Assembly: GCF_000004075.3 (NCBI RefSeq) | Contig: NC_026659.2 | Coordinates: 620,001-684,000 of the forward strand | Length of the DNA stretch: 64,000 nucleotides | Reading direction: 5' to 3' | From: Cucumis sativus | Taxonomy: Eukaryota; Streptophyta; Magnoliopsida; Cucurbitales; Cucurbitaceae | Shown here: positions 1 to 12,200 of the stretch, piece after piece | How positions within the stretch are numbered: position 1 is the stretch's first letter | Layout of the letters: each line of letters begins with the position of its first letter | Notes under the pieces: generated by a model | Told to the model about the DNA's origin: nothing | Databases searched by the model: none | What the model saw: the letters and a program-made list of their open reading frames with translations, nothing else | Made by a program: the position numbers and the translations under genes

Positions 1-519
1 TTTGATATGGGACTTATATAAGGCGAAAGAGACCATCTTAGATTTCGACCGTTAAAACATTCTGACGAAAATACCCTTTCATGCTATAATTAGCCAGTGT
101 GTATGAAAGGGGTGTTATCGACAATATAATACGGCCACCGAATCCGCTTATGTTGTTTAAGAAATAATAATAATTAATTATAAAGAGCCGTTGTGTTGGC
201 TCATTCCATTTTTAGGAAAAATAAATGAAATAATAATACTATAGTTTGAAAAAAAGATGAGAGAAAGATGGTATTTAGGTTTGAAGGAACAAAAATTAAA
301 GAAAAAAGAACATCAAATTAAACTTTAAAAGTAGTTTGGAGCGAAAGTAAGCTTTCCTTTAGTGTTGACATTATACCTATTTTTAGAGGTAGTCTAATTC
401 AATAATAATAAAGAGAAAAGTTTATGAACTACACAAAATTTAGAGAAATTGTAAATAACATAACATTTCATAAAATATTAACACTTAAAAATTAAGTATC
501 TAAGTTTTTTTTTGTTTGA
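1..519. other. AT-rich intergenic DNA, left edge
   Basis: No open frame or RNA gene can be supported here. The stretch is AT-rich with short A and T runs. It lies to the left of a repeat block and shows no splice-linked coding segments on either strand. Confidence 0.5.
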
Positions 520-878
520 GTTCACCTATCTTGGACCGAATACCTGTTTGTCGTTTTGGGTTGTTTGGTGGGCTCTGTTACCATGTTAAATTTGATAGCA
601 TGAGGGGTTCCATTGGAGTTCCATCTCATAACCAATTGACAATTAGATGAGTATCTTAACTTTTTCCAAAATGTTCTCTCAAGATGGTGCCTTTTTTGGT
701 TCTTCTATCTTAGCCTGAATACCCGTTTGAGTTTAATGTACTCTGATACCATGTTAAATTTGATAGTATGAGGTTCCATCTCATAACCAATTAATAATGT
801 GAGAAGTAACTCATCTATATTATATGAAGTATGAGTCTTTTTAGCTTTTACAACGTGGGACTATCAATTTCTCCAACA
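520..878 (-). mobile_element. TRIM/LTR-like element remnant, two related copies in tandem
   Basis: Two related segments begin with the same TGTTAAATTTGATAG motif at 584 and 752, and both are preceded by a run resembling CTCTGATACCATG. Read on the minus strand, this is an LTR end (TTAACA) followed by TGGTATCAGAG, the usual initiator-Met-tRNA primer-binding site of plant LTR elements. The 752-878 segment begins with TG and ends with CA (TGTT...AACA), so the LTR would be only about 127 bp, as in TRIM-type non-autonomous elements. No coding capacity is seen. The 584 copy is diverged (TGTTACC in place of TGATACC) and contains an insertion. The TRIM assignment is inferred from LTR size and the primer-binding site. 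Confidence 0.55.
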
Positions 879-1176
879 ATATATATATATATACATGTAT
901 ATAATTGAAAGTCCAAATAGTAAAATATAAAAGTACATATGGGATACATAATTAATAATTTTAAGACCAAATAAATACACTTAAATCGTTTAATTAAAGA
1001 AAAAACCAAAGTATACCAACATATATTTTTAGTCCACGAGTATTAGTTGAGCTCTTTTTTACTTACACCGTGTTTTACCATTACACCTTATTTTATATTT
1101 ACTTTGTATACTTTACAATCTTACTATTTCACTCGTGTAATTAATTCGATTTTTCTTTTCAAATAGAGAAATTGTC

Positions 1177-1335
1177 AAAAATAGCAAATTTGACAAAATA
1201 TTTATAATTTATAACAAACATGATACACGGATAACATTGATAGTCATTGATAAAAATCTATAAGTTTATGTTATTGATAGAATCCAAAAATTTTGTTGTA
1301 ACTCGTAAATATTTGAATTTATTTTGCTATTTTTA
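1177..1335. mobile_element. MITE-like element with imperfect terminal inverted repeats
   Basis: The left end reads AAAAATAGCAAA... and the right end is its imperfect inverse (...TTTTGCTATTTTT), with further inverse similarity running inward for about 40 bp. The interior has ATTGATAG/ATTGATAAA units like those of the larger element at 14889-15140, so both probably belong to one family. There is no coding capacity. Confidence 0.45.
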
Positions 1336-1663
1336 AAAATATTTCTTATCAAATTTTATAATTTTATTTGTAAATGTGTACTAATTATCCCTTTTCATAA
1401 CTTACTATAAAGAGGCAATTACTTCAAATAATAACTCTAACCATTTCTGAGAAAAATTATTAGCAAAAAAATAGATTAAATGAAAGTAAACTAAAAAAAA
1501 AAAAAAAAAAGGAAGAAATATGTTTGGGGGTAAATGTGTAATTTTGATAATAGTTGTAAATTGTTATGTTTGATTTTAATTAATGAATAAATTTAACCGT
1601 ATTTGTTGAAGGTATAGATAGGGGACCACAAACATGGAAGGGTTTAGGGAAGAGAAGGCCAAG

Positions 1664-1670
1664 GTCACGT
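1664..1670. promoter_or_regulatory. G-box (CACGTG) upstream of the DYAD gene
   Basis: A palindromic CACGTG core (GTCACGTGAGG) lies upstream of a pyrimidine-rich stretch at about 1705-1850 that looks like the transcribed leader of the DYAD-like gene. It is a candidate bZIP/bHLH site. Function is not shown by the sequence alone. Confidence 0.3.
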
Positions 1671-3126
1671 GAGGTACAACACGTCCGGTAAAAATTCTAA
1701 TCATTACTTCTCCTTCCTTCAAATATCACTCCCTCTCTTCTCTGAGTTTCATGCAGAGATCGTCTCAAAACTGAAATCCATTTCGCTCCATTTCTTTCTT
1801 ACTTCTCTGCTCCCTTAAACCTCAACACACAGCTTTCGGAAAATTAAAAAGGTTCTTCAATATAATCTTTTGATTTTGTTTTGTTTTGTTTGTTTGTTTG
1901 TTTTTTTTTTTTTTTTCTGATTATTATCAAACGATATGAGTCTTGAATTCAATCTCTACGTATTACTACTGTTCTTCTTGATCTCTCAATAATCGAGTTT
2001 ATGATTTTAATTTAATTTGTTGTAGTTTATTGATTTTTTTTCTTTTTTGTTCTTGTTTGGAATGTTAGTTCATCCAAGTCTTTAACTAATATATATACGA
2101 TCACTTTGTTGATTGTTGTATGTACTTTCGAATTTATTCCAAGTAAGTACTAATCTCTTTTCTTCTAATGTTGAACTTCCTGGACTTTTGCCTCCATTTT
2201 TTAATTTGTTGGAATGTTCCTATATATACTGTCACTTACTTTATTTGATCTGTACGGTGTTTCAAGAACTGGATATGGAAATTGGTTTGTTGGTCCTCGT
2301 TAATTTTTTTTTTATCTTAACTTGAGCTCGCGATAGGTTTCTTAGTGTGTATTTAAGTCTGAATCGATTGTTTTAAGTGTTGATCGTTTGTGATTTAAGT
2401 AGTGCAGGTATTTTGGAATTGATCGATTTTGTTTAATTATTTTAGATCATGTTTGAGTTGCAAAAACAGTGAAATAGTGAAAGTTTCCGCAAAAGGATTA
2501 GAAATCTTTTGACCTAATTTTGCTGCTGTGTACTTCTATTTCACTTTAGTTCGTCTACTTCTTTTTTGTTTTTTCCATTTTAGATAGGTGTTTCAACTCT
2601 TTAAAACGTTTCCGGTCAACTCAGTGAGTCTGTTTGGTTGCTATTGCATTAATTATTTATCAATTTTAATAGTAGTATATGAATCCGTTCTCTACTGTTG
2701 TTCGTTTTCTGTATCTCTGTAATTTTCTTTTCGTTTCTGAATTTCAGGGTCTGAAAATATTGCTATTTCAGTGCTTGTAAGCTTTTTCTCTCGTAGCCGC
2801 AATAATAAAATCATTTCCGTTAATAAAATAATAAAGGCTTTTGTATTGAACGAATCCCCACGTAGGAATTCCTCGTTTCCTTTTTCTTTAAAACATGAAC
2901 CGTAAATTTTCATTTTGAGGAAAAGCCTCTGTAGTTTTAATTTGGGCATGTGTATTTATTTAATTCGTATCTGTAAATTAATCAAATGCAATGTCCCCAT
3001 AACGATCTTTTCTTTTATTCAGTTATTGCATTCTTTTCAGATTAACTGCTTTTATTTTCATTCTTATTTCATTGATTTCACCGTTAACGAATCGTTACAT
3101 GGACAGTTTTTCAGGTTTTCAGAATT

Positions 3127-6100
3127 ATGGAGGCAAGCTCGTGCGTACTTGATGATGCAGCTGAAGTTAGCACAATCTCTCTCTCTATATATAACACATA
3201 CACACACCTACAACTGTAATATATTCTCATATTACCAATTTGCAATCCCACGCGCATTCATATTCGTCATGTGTCCACTGTCGTTTCTTTTTACTACAAT
3301 AATAAAATTTAACTTTCACTAAAGTCCCCTTTGCTTGCATACGATATAATCGTTCTTTTTTTCCTAAAGAAAAAGAGAGAGATACATCCAATTGTTCAGA
3401 ATTAATTTAATCTACTCGAGCCAGGGCTTGATTTATTTCACTTACCCTTTTATTTTTATGGATAGACCATTTATTTCCGTTACTTGTGTGAAACATATAG
3501 AGCTATATTGAAGCTTATTCAATTTTAGTTTTCTTTTATTTATTTTTTATAATTTTAGTCTATATATTAACAGTAAACTTTAAATTTAGTCCCTATTTTT
3601 CAAAAAATATTTTGTTATCTATTGAATTTCTTTTGCTGTCAATTTTGAAAATACATTCACTTCCTTGTATTTTGCTTGCATGAAAATTGTTATTATTATT
3701 TAATCAACTTTGATAATTGTTTTTAGATTAAATTTAAGATTTATTGTAAGCATACAAACTATTAAAATTGTCCAATTGAAAATATTGAATTAAAACGGAA
3801 CAGTTAAAAGACCAAAATAATTTTTTACTTAATAGTAATATATAAAGGAAAGATCCAAAAAGAAGGGATTAAAAAAATAAAAAAATAGGACGACTATAAT
3901 TAATGCACATACTTTTATGTCCCCAAAAAGGATATTTACTTCTGAAAATTTACTTTTTCTGCATCGTGTACGTGTCGCAGCTAAAAAGCACAATATAGCT
4001 AATTATGAGATTAGAAAACCACATGCACGTAACAACGGGTAATGCAAATTTCTCTTCCTAAATTTTTGTTTTGTATATATTTGGTGCATTATCACACACG
4101 CGCAGACATTGAGCCGGGTAAATTAGTACTATCAAAACCGTTTCAGGTGCATAGTCTGGGCTATTGTATTGTAGGCGGGTTTGTTTCTCAGTCATTTGCA
4201 TTGAAGGGAGTCTGTGTATGGTAATGAAATTAGTGGTCGATATATATGTGTAGGTTTTATACTTTGCTACGAATAAAAGATGAGTATTTAAATATTGTTT
4301 TTGTTGATCAGGATATGAAATTGGCAATGTACTTGAAGAATAGGCAGGAACATAGCTCCGTAGACGCCGCACAAACCCCTGCATCAGCCAGACATGCGCT
4401 GCCACCATCTAATTCAGCTGTGGCGACCTCGAGTTGTACCGCTGGTATTGACAGCAACCTCCACTCCTGCTTCGAGATTTTTATCTACCTTGTCCCCATT
4501 TTACCCTTTGTTTGGTTTAAATTTATGCATATGAGGCAACGTTTGGATAACTGTGATTCATCTTCTCATTTGGCCTTTGTGAATCAGAGGGTTACCTGGA
4601 GCAAATAAAAGTGGGTTCTTTCTATGAAATAGACCACTCAAAGCTTTCACCTTCTACCCCAGAACAGCTAAGGGCAATCCGTGTAGTCATGGTATTTTAC
4701 CAAATTCACACAATATATATTTATGATCTTTTGGCATAAAATTTCATGTCCTTTAATTCCGTTCTTTGTTCATTTGATAATGCAGGTGAGTGAAAAGGAT
4801 GAAGTCAATGTATCCTTGAGATACCCAAGTGTTTATTCGCTTCGAACACATTTCCGTAACTGCAACAATCCAAATGAAAAAGGGCTCCCTGGACTAAATG
4901 AGAAGTATATAATGAGTTCAAACATTGCTGGAGATGCACTCTACCGGAGAATAGAAACCGCGGAGATTGCAAATGGAAGAAATTCCTGGAGCTTTTGGAT
5001 CGGACCGTCTGAGAACACCGAGAGAGATCGAAGCTCGGGTTCTGGTGGGGAGGTCAACAATGCAGTTTCAAAGAAGGGGATTTGTTGGTCAGAACTCAAG
5101 TTCACTGGGATGGTCCAGTGGGGTAGCCGGCGGCAAGTTCAATACATAGGTCGGCACGAAGATAAAAAGATAGTAGTTTTGTCAAAATCGATCGATCAGC
5201 TGGATGAAGCAAAAAACGAGAGTTTAGGAGAAGTGGACAAGAAAACAGATCAAGAGGATGAGGAAGAAATATTTAAGGTCGTGAACGACACATATGGAAA
5301 ACGGAACAACCTCAAGAGGAAGCGCTACAGCCCTAGAAACGTTCAGAAGAATCTCAAGAATGCACCTCCTCAAAAGAAAAATGGGGTAAAACTCCGTAAT
5401 ACTGGTAGGAAAAAAGAACTGAAGAAATCTATTGACAGATGGTCGGTTGAGAGGTGAGAAACCCTGATCGAATATTTACTCGTTTTAACTTTGAAACTTT
5501 CAAATTAGATTAGTCGTCTTTAATGGGTTGCTTTAATCATAACATTGAAGATATAAATTAGCGGAAGAGAACATGCTGAAGATTATGAAGACCAAAGGAG
5601 CAGTCTTTGGGAACCCAATACTAAGGCCAGCCCTGAGAGCTGAAGCTCGAAAGCTGATTGGTGATACGGGCTTGCTGGACCATCTACTGAAGCACATGGC
5701 TGGAAAGGTGGCACCTGGTGGAGCTGACAGATTCCGTCGACGACATAATGCCGATGGTGCAATGGAATATTGGCTGGAGAGTGCCGATTTGGTAAATATC
5801 AGAAGGGAGGCTGGAGTGCAGGATCCATATTGGACACCGCCACCTGGTTGGAAGCTGGGTGATAACCCTACACAGGATCCCATTTGTGCCAGGGATATCA
5901 AGGAGCTCCACGTGGAGATTGCGAAAATTAAGAAGTAAGTTATTTCTTTCTTTTCTGTGGTTGTTCATATATGTGGATGGTCATTTTTTCCTTGCTTCGA
6001 AATCTTGATCTCTTTCCTCAAGTTCTAATTATCAGAGTAGCTGTCTGAGGAAAAATGATTAGATTTTGCATTTGACTGCCCCTAGTAATCACCTTGTACA

Positions 6101-8372
6101 TGTTCAAAATACAATTTTTAATTGTCCTTGGCCCTACTTTATCCTTTATCTTTTTATGATCTAATTTTTCTATCTGTATAACTTTCCCGAAATGTTGGCC
6201 TTGGATCTATATTGCACTGTTTTATTGGGTAAAAATGTACAGATCCATTCAAGAACTGGCGTCTGCAAAGCAACAAGATTTAAATATCGTGACTAAACCG
6301 AATTCCGATGTTACATCCACAAGTCTGGACCACGAAATACATTCCTTGACTGCATTAAAGGTGATGATTTTGAAAAGGACTAATTAGTTCTTTCCAAGGC
6401 CGAATTACGCATACTTATTATTTCATTTTATGCTCAATGACAGGAAATCTACAACGAATTGATGAATAAAAAAGTCAAAATCGAGGAACAGCTAATAGAG
6501 ATTTCACTATCACTGCGTGGAATGGAGGTAACCAAATACTAAGCCTGTAGTTTTTTTTTTTATTCGCTGATGTGCGTGGTATGAAATTTCTCCGTGTTTT
6601 AGTAAATCTGCTTGAACCACGTGCTTAGGAGAGATTACATTGCAAGTTATGTTCACGATAATTAGGGAAAGTCTTATTTTTGTTTTGTTTTTCTTTTTTC
6701 TGATATGAGGACAGGGCAATTTATAAAATAAATTATGATGTCAATGTTACCAACAAAAATGCACTAGTTTCACACTACCACCTTTTAACACACACCTTTT
6801 TAAACCCACCCCATCAGAGAAATACAAACCGATCAAATGACACTTTTCTCGTACTTTTTTACTTTTAGAAGAAATGAACTTTGCCTACCGATGTAAATTA
6901 TAACGTAGTTAGAAGTTACACGTGTCAAGGGTTGGACAGGCCAAATTATTTGATCAATATTGAATTGTGCACTTATTTTTTTTGAAGAAGGAATAGTTTA
7001 TTTATTTTGAAATAGCTATCGTATGATTTATTGCAATCACATTCTACTATCAAATATGGATGATGAGGCCACAACTTTAAAAATATATATATATATATAT
7101 TTTTTTATCATAATAAAAAAAATAAAAATAAAGATGAAAAATATAACTTCTCTTAGCTTCCCCGGGAAATAAGTTCAAAATTTAAAAGGACCACCTATTC
7201 GATAATTACAGTATATCATTTGAGTACTTGACTACTAATCATACATGGTAGATCATAACTTAGATATCTATATTCTATTGAGATCGGTGACGGGAATATT
7301 CCATTAATGCGATGAACAAGTGCATTAATTACAAATGTTGAATGATGCAGGAGACGACAAGGAACCTAAAATCAAAAGTGGAGAAGGGAGAAGAAGAGGG
7401 TAATATGGTCGGAAAAACGGAGGACAAGGCAGCAAAAATCCGAAGGCTAAAGAGTGGGTTCAGGATTTGCAAACCACAGGGTACGTTCCTATGGCCAAAT
7501 ATGGGAATGTCCCCTCAGCTGCAGGATGATGAACCTTATTTTGTGGTCCCAACCCCACCCTCAGTTTCTTCAACGACCACTGCTGCACCACGCCTAATCT
7601 CACTCTCACCCTCACCCTCCTCTATTGGACCCCACCCCACATCCCCTGTTAAGCCTTTGGCCATGCGTCCACTCACCACAACCACTACCACCACTTTCTC
7701 AAATATCACAACAAGCCCTAATCTCATCAACCTTAATGAGGTTCCTCCTCATGGACCTTGCGACCTTGCTTTCTGTGGGACACTCACCTACCAACGAAGG
7801 CACTCCAATGCTACTGCCTGCCACGACTTGCCAAATGTATGCATCTCTCACTCTTTAACCCTTATTTTTTTAATATTGTTTGATCTTAATTTATCATGTG
7901 TCCATTTTTTTTTCTCTCTTTTTTGAAATATTTTAATTGTTTTTTCATGTGTGGGAAAGTGAGAGGCATGATAATAGGTCCATCCTTAATATTACTCTTT
8001 GAAAATTAACCTTTATTTATTATATTTTTATAAAAATAGTTTTTAAAATTTTAAATGTTTATTTAAGAAAGGTGAAAAACAATCACAAGTTCAATAATTA
8101 GAAAGTTATGAAAAGGTGGGGGTTTTTTTTTTCCATCAATTTTCTTTTTTCCAATTTGAAGATTTTAAGCAAATTTCATTAATTTTCTTTTTGACACCAT
8201 TTTTATGTGTATGCAGTTGGTATGTGGAAATCAAGAGAATGATGGTGTGGAAGGAAAGGAATGCTCAGGGTCTCCTTCCTCCACTCCTTCATGGTTGCTG
8301 ATGAGAGATAAATGGTTGTTGGATCTTGCAACCTCTAAATCATCTCTAGATCTATTTTCAGAAGGTGAGTGA
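3127..8372 (+). CDS. DYAD: DYAD/SWITCH1/AMEIOTIC1 meiotic protein, nine exons
   Basis: Proposed exons are 3127-3165, 4312-4444, 4588-4691, 4786-5453, 5551-5934, 6243-6360, 6444-6527, 7351-7836 and 8217-8372. They join in frame to about 723 aa (Arabidopsis SWI1/DYAD is 639 aa). Matches to the family are strong: VGSFYEIDHSKLSP followed by IRVVMVSE near residues 64-95, LRYPSVYSLR, the core DRWSVERYKLAEENML at about 307, GDTGLLDHLLKHMAGKVAPG, and YWTPPPGWKLGDNPTQDP at about 405. A Lys/Glu-rich stretch and a likely coiled coil (about 430-520) follow, then a Thr/Ser/Pro-rich tail with FRICKPQGTFLWP. Family knowledge: a nuclear plant meiosis protein needed for sister-chromatid cohesion and meiotic entry, which counters WAPL. 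The first exon and start codon are the least certain; a leader intron between about 1850 and 3115 is likely. The C-terminal tail is longer and more Thr-rich than in Arabidopsis. Confidence 0.9.
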
Positions 8373-9252
8373 TTTGACTTTGGTCAGTTTTAATCAAGTA
8401 GGTTTGGGGATTAAAATATAGATAGTTCTATTATATATCAGCCTAACTTCATTTAATTACGTGTGTGTTTTTGTTGGGGGACGGTATACGATACAAGTAT
8501 AATTAGTGTTGTAGAACCTAAATTGACAAACCGGAATTTGGAGGAAATGGTGGTGATTATAATGGTGTTAGTGTATTGCATTGATATTTGTAAAATTGCT
8601 TACTCAATCCCAATACTACTAAACAAGAAATAATATATTCGACAAATGTGAAATTCGAACAACGAAGGAAGTTTCTTTTTCGGGGTAGAAAATATTAAAT
8701 AATGGATTAGTTGACAAATTAAGACTTATCAAATGGTGGGAAAAAAAATTACATCAAAGTATTGGTGTATTGTGATGATTTATAAACTTTTTATATTTCA
8801 TTTTCTTTTTTTAGAAAAAAACAAGTGGAATTTCTTGAATTTAAAGGCCTTTTAGAGCGAATCTACTAGTTGGAATTGCAAAGTCACAATTTTGAACTTT
8901 AAGTGTGGCAGTTCAATTTGTTTTACTATAATCAAATACAAATATACAAGAAAGAAATTAAGGGGAAAAAACACTAAAATTTACGTAAAAGATCTATTAA
9001 TATACGAATGAAAATCACAAAGCAATTATCTATGGCAATGGTGGGATTAAATCACAAACAATAAAGGGATTAAAAGTTTTCCCACCGACTCAAATAATAA
9101 TGTCATAAGCTTAATAAGAATATATATATATACTGAAGTTAACTACAAATGGATACAAAATTTTAGCTTCTGCTTAGACAAAATTGATGCAAAACAACCT
9201 AACCATGTAAACAATCAAGGAAACCCAATGAGAGATCTCAAAAGATCAAGAC
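8373..9252. other. Intergenic region between convergent DYAD and BIOF genes
   Basis: The two genes converge here, so this stretch holds both 3' ends. No exon-like open frame or RNA gene was found. The composition is AT-rich with short A runs and an AT microsatellite near 9120. Confidence 0.5.
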
Positions 9253-12200
9253 CTACAATCTTGCGAACCTATTAGAATTACCATTAATAGCGATATCTTG
9301 AAACCTAATGCACTGCAATAGTGCGCTGGTTAGCTTCTTCACATCTTCTATTGTATGCGTTGCGCTCAAGGTCACCCGAAGCCTGAGATGGGAGTTGATG
9401 ACAACACAATGACACGGCAGTTGGTCAGATCAGTTTAACAAGTAAAGGTTTTACATTCTTAAACGTACAATTGATTAGTCCAAATTCAAAGGCCTAGCAC
9501 GTTGGCTTATAATAATAATACAGTATTTTCTAGAAAAATTGATTTCAACTTTGACATTCACCATCTCAAACTTCTTGATGGAGATTTAATTGGTTTCTAT
9601 GGTGATAAGTGGTACGGACCATAGGCAGAAGAGGCATGAGGATTGGAAGAGTGTACATACTCTTAAAGAAATCAGCTCCATTTTGAAATAAGAATGCATT
9701 TAAATACAGTAAGATATTCAGAGATTAGTGTGTTTGAGCAAATATGTTAATGAAAATTGTGAAGTAAAAAATCAAAGAAAATCTCAAGAAATAATATTCT
9801 ATGAGATTCAAAAGAAAGCAAACCTGCATGAGTTGGCTGGAACTGTGGGAGGCCTTATAGCAGTCACATGAAAACCGGATTTCAGCAAATGCCTGTTCTC
9901 CAAAAGAAAAAAAATGTGTACATAACAAAAACAAAACAATGACACATACGGTTGAAACAGTAATTAATTAAATGAGTCGAAAGGGTGACATAACACCTGC
10001 TGGCTTTCAATGCCTTCCCTTCACTGCCTACAATAAGAGAGATTATGGGGCTTTGGATGGGGATTCCAGTCAAATCACGAAAATCTTGCACCCGATTCCA
10101 AATTTCCCTTCTTCGCCACATTTCCCTCTTCGCCACTAAGACTGCAGCTGCTAAGAGATGGACTAATTAATAGCATGGAATTTCAAGATTGGATAAATGG
10201 TAAGATTAGGCAATGTGGATTAATGGTCTCTTCAGAGATTTGCATTTTAGTATAGAGTAACTGTTGAAGTCATTGGAGTGATTACAAATCTACTCTACCA
10301 TGGCCAGCAGCAATAAGAGGGATGGGTGCAGCAGTTGAAAATATAAAGGACCGGCCCCTTGATTGAATGAGCAATTTCCATCTTTTGCTGCTCGTGTCGA
10401 AGGAAGAAAATCATAAAGCCAATCAAAATTAATTTTCCAAAACTATGGAAAAGAAGCATAGAATGTGTTGCCTGTTAATACATGGGGGAACAGAACACAA
10501 TCACATAAACAGGTGGATGGAAAGCAGGCTAAATGAAATTATCTTTCTCTAATTAAAAAAATAAAACATAGTAAATCTTTTGTAGAAAACGAAGCATTCA
10601 TCTAAGAATAAAACGAAAGGTCAAGGGCCTAACCAAAAACAGCACACCCAAACCAAAGGAGCCAACCAACTAATATAAAATTGGGCTATCTAATGAGTAA
10701 TTACAAACATTCTTTGAAACCCGACACCATAAAGGTGTTAAAACCTAGCTTAGCTAACAACCACATCTCCTTCCAAGCTCTCTCCAAGTCCCTAAAATTT
10801 CTACTATTCCTTTCAAGCAAAAGTCTCAAAGGACAACAATGAAGCCAACCTGCCATGTCAAAACATAGCAAGTCTGGATCATACGTCCATATGGAAACAA
10901 GTGTTCAGTCATGGACTCATTGGGCATTTTGATAGCCAATAAAGAAATTGTTAATGTCGATCATTGCACCTGAACTTAAATTCTAGATATTTTTAAAGTG
11001 AGAAAAAGTTAATATAATGAATGAGAACAATGCATAACAACAATTACCTGCATGCTATGAACCCACCAAAACACCCTGCTGCCTTGCTCAAGGTGCCAAC
11101 ACATATGTCAACGTCTCTTTCACAATTGAACATCTCGGCTACACCCCCACCATTTTTGCCACAAACAAATGTTCCATGAGCCTGACATTTGCATGAACAA
11201 TATTACTTATGCTTCTTACATATATATTTAGCTTTTGACTCAAACAATGCATATTACAACTTATATTAAAGCTCTGACCAAAAAAACTAAACGAAACGTG
11301 CAGAAGACAAGAAAAAATTACACATAACACCAAAAATGGAATTGATAGCAACAAACGACTTCCAAAAGATCATAATGTCTAAAAACAGCTTCAAAAAATT
11401 CTAAATAAAACATTGAGTTCAAAATACTTACATCATCAATAACTAACAAAAATCCATGCTTCTTGCGAAGCATTGCAAGCTCCTTCATGGGTGCAAAGTC
11501 TCCATCCATGCTAAACAAGCTGTATTATGAATAAGATACATGTCAAATACCGATTTCACACTGGCAGTTAGGACAAAGGAAAAAAGTTCGGACCTAATAA
11601 ATTCAGTGAAAGGCTAATGGAAGATGATGCAAGAGACATAAGATCATATCAAGTAGCACAATCACCAAAGTTGTAGACTACCAAATAAGCTACTGAAATG
11701 GCTGCTTTCATTTGACCAAATAGAACCTCATCACTGGAAAGCTGTTTCATATTATGAATGAAGTTCACTGACCATCAGCAAATGCAGTGATTGACTCTAA
11801 TTGGGTATGTTCTGTGTGAGTTCCTACGGATATTAAAGATTTGTGTTCACTATATCAATGAAAACTTTGCTATTTTAGAAGAACAACACACATAAATTAC
11901 AGTATCATCAAAGCACGCATACTGGAGCAGCTAAAGTTTGTTGGTGGCCATTATATAGTCAAGAAAATGAAAAGATAGAGTTGAAAAAACCACTTGTATG
12001 CAGGACCAACCTATCAGTTACGACAACTTTCTTTGTAAGTGTGCAACTTGATCTGCCCAAAAGAAAAAAAGGAACAGTTATAATTTGGAAGCAGGAACAA
12101 AGCATCTGAATATATCAAATTAACATATAGAGAATGAAGTTAGAAAAAGGTAAAAAGAAAAAAACACACAATAAGTCGTTAAGATGAGCCATATCACAAT

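Noticed and set aside
5533-5901. Minus-strand open frame of 122 codons
   Set aside because: Antisense to DYAD exon 5, which matches the family core.
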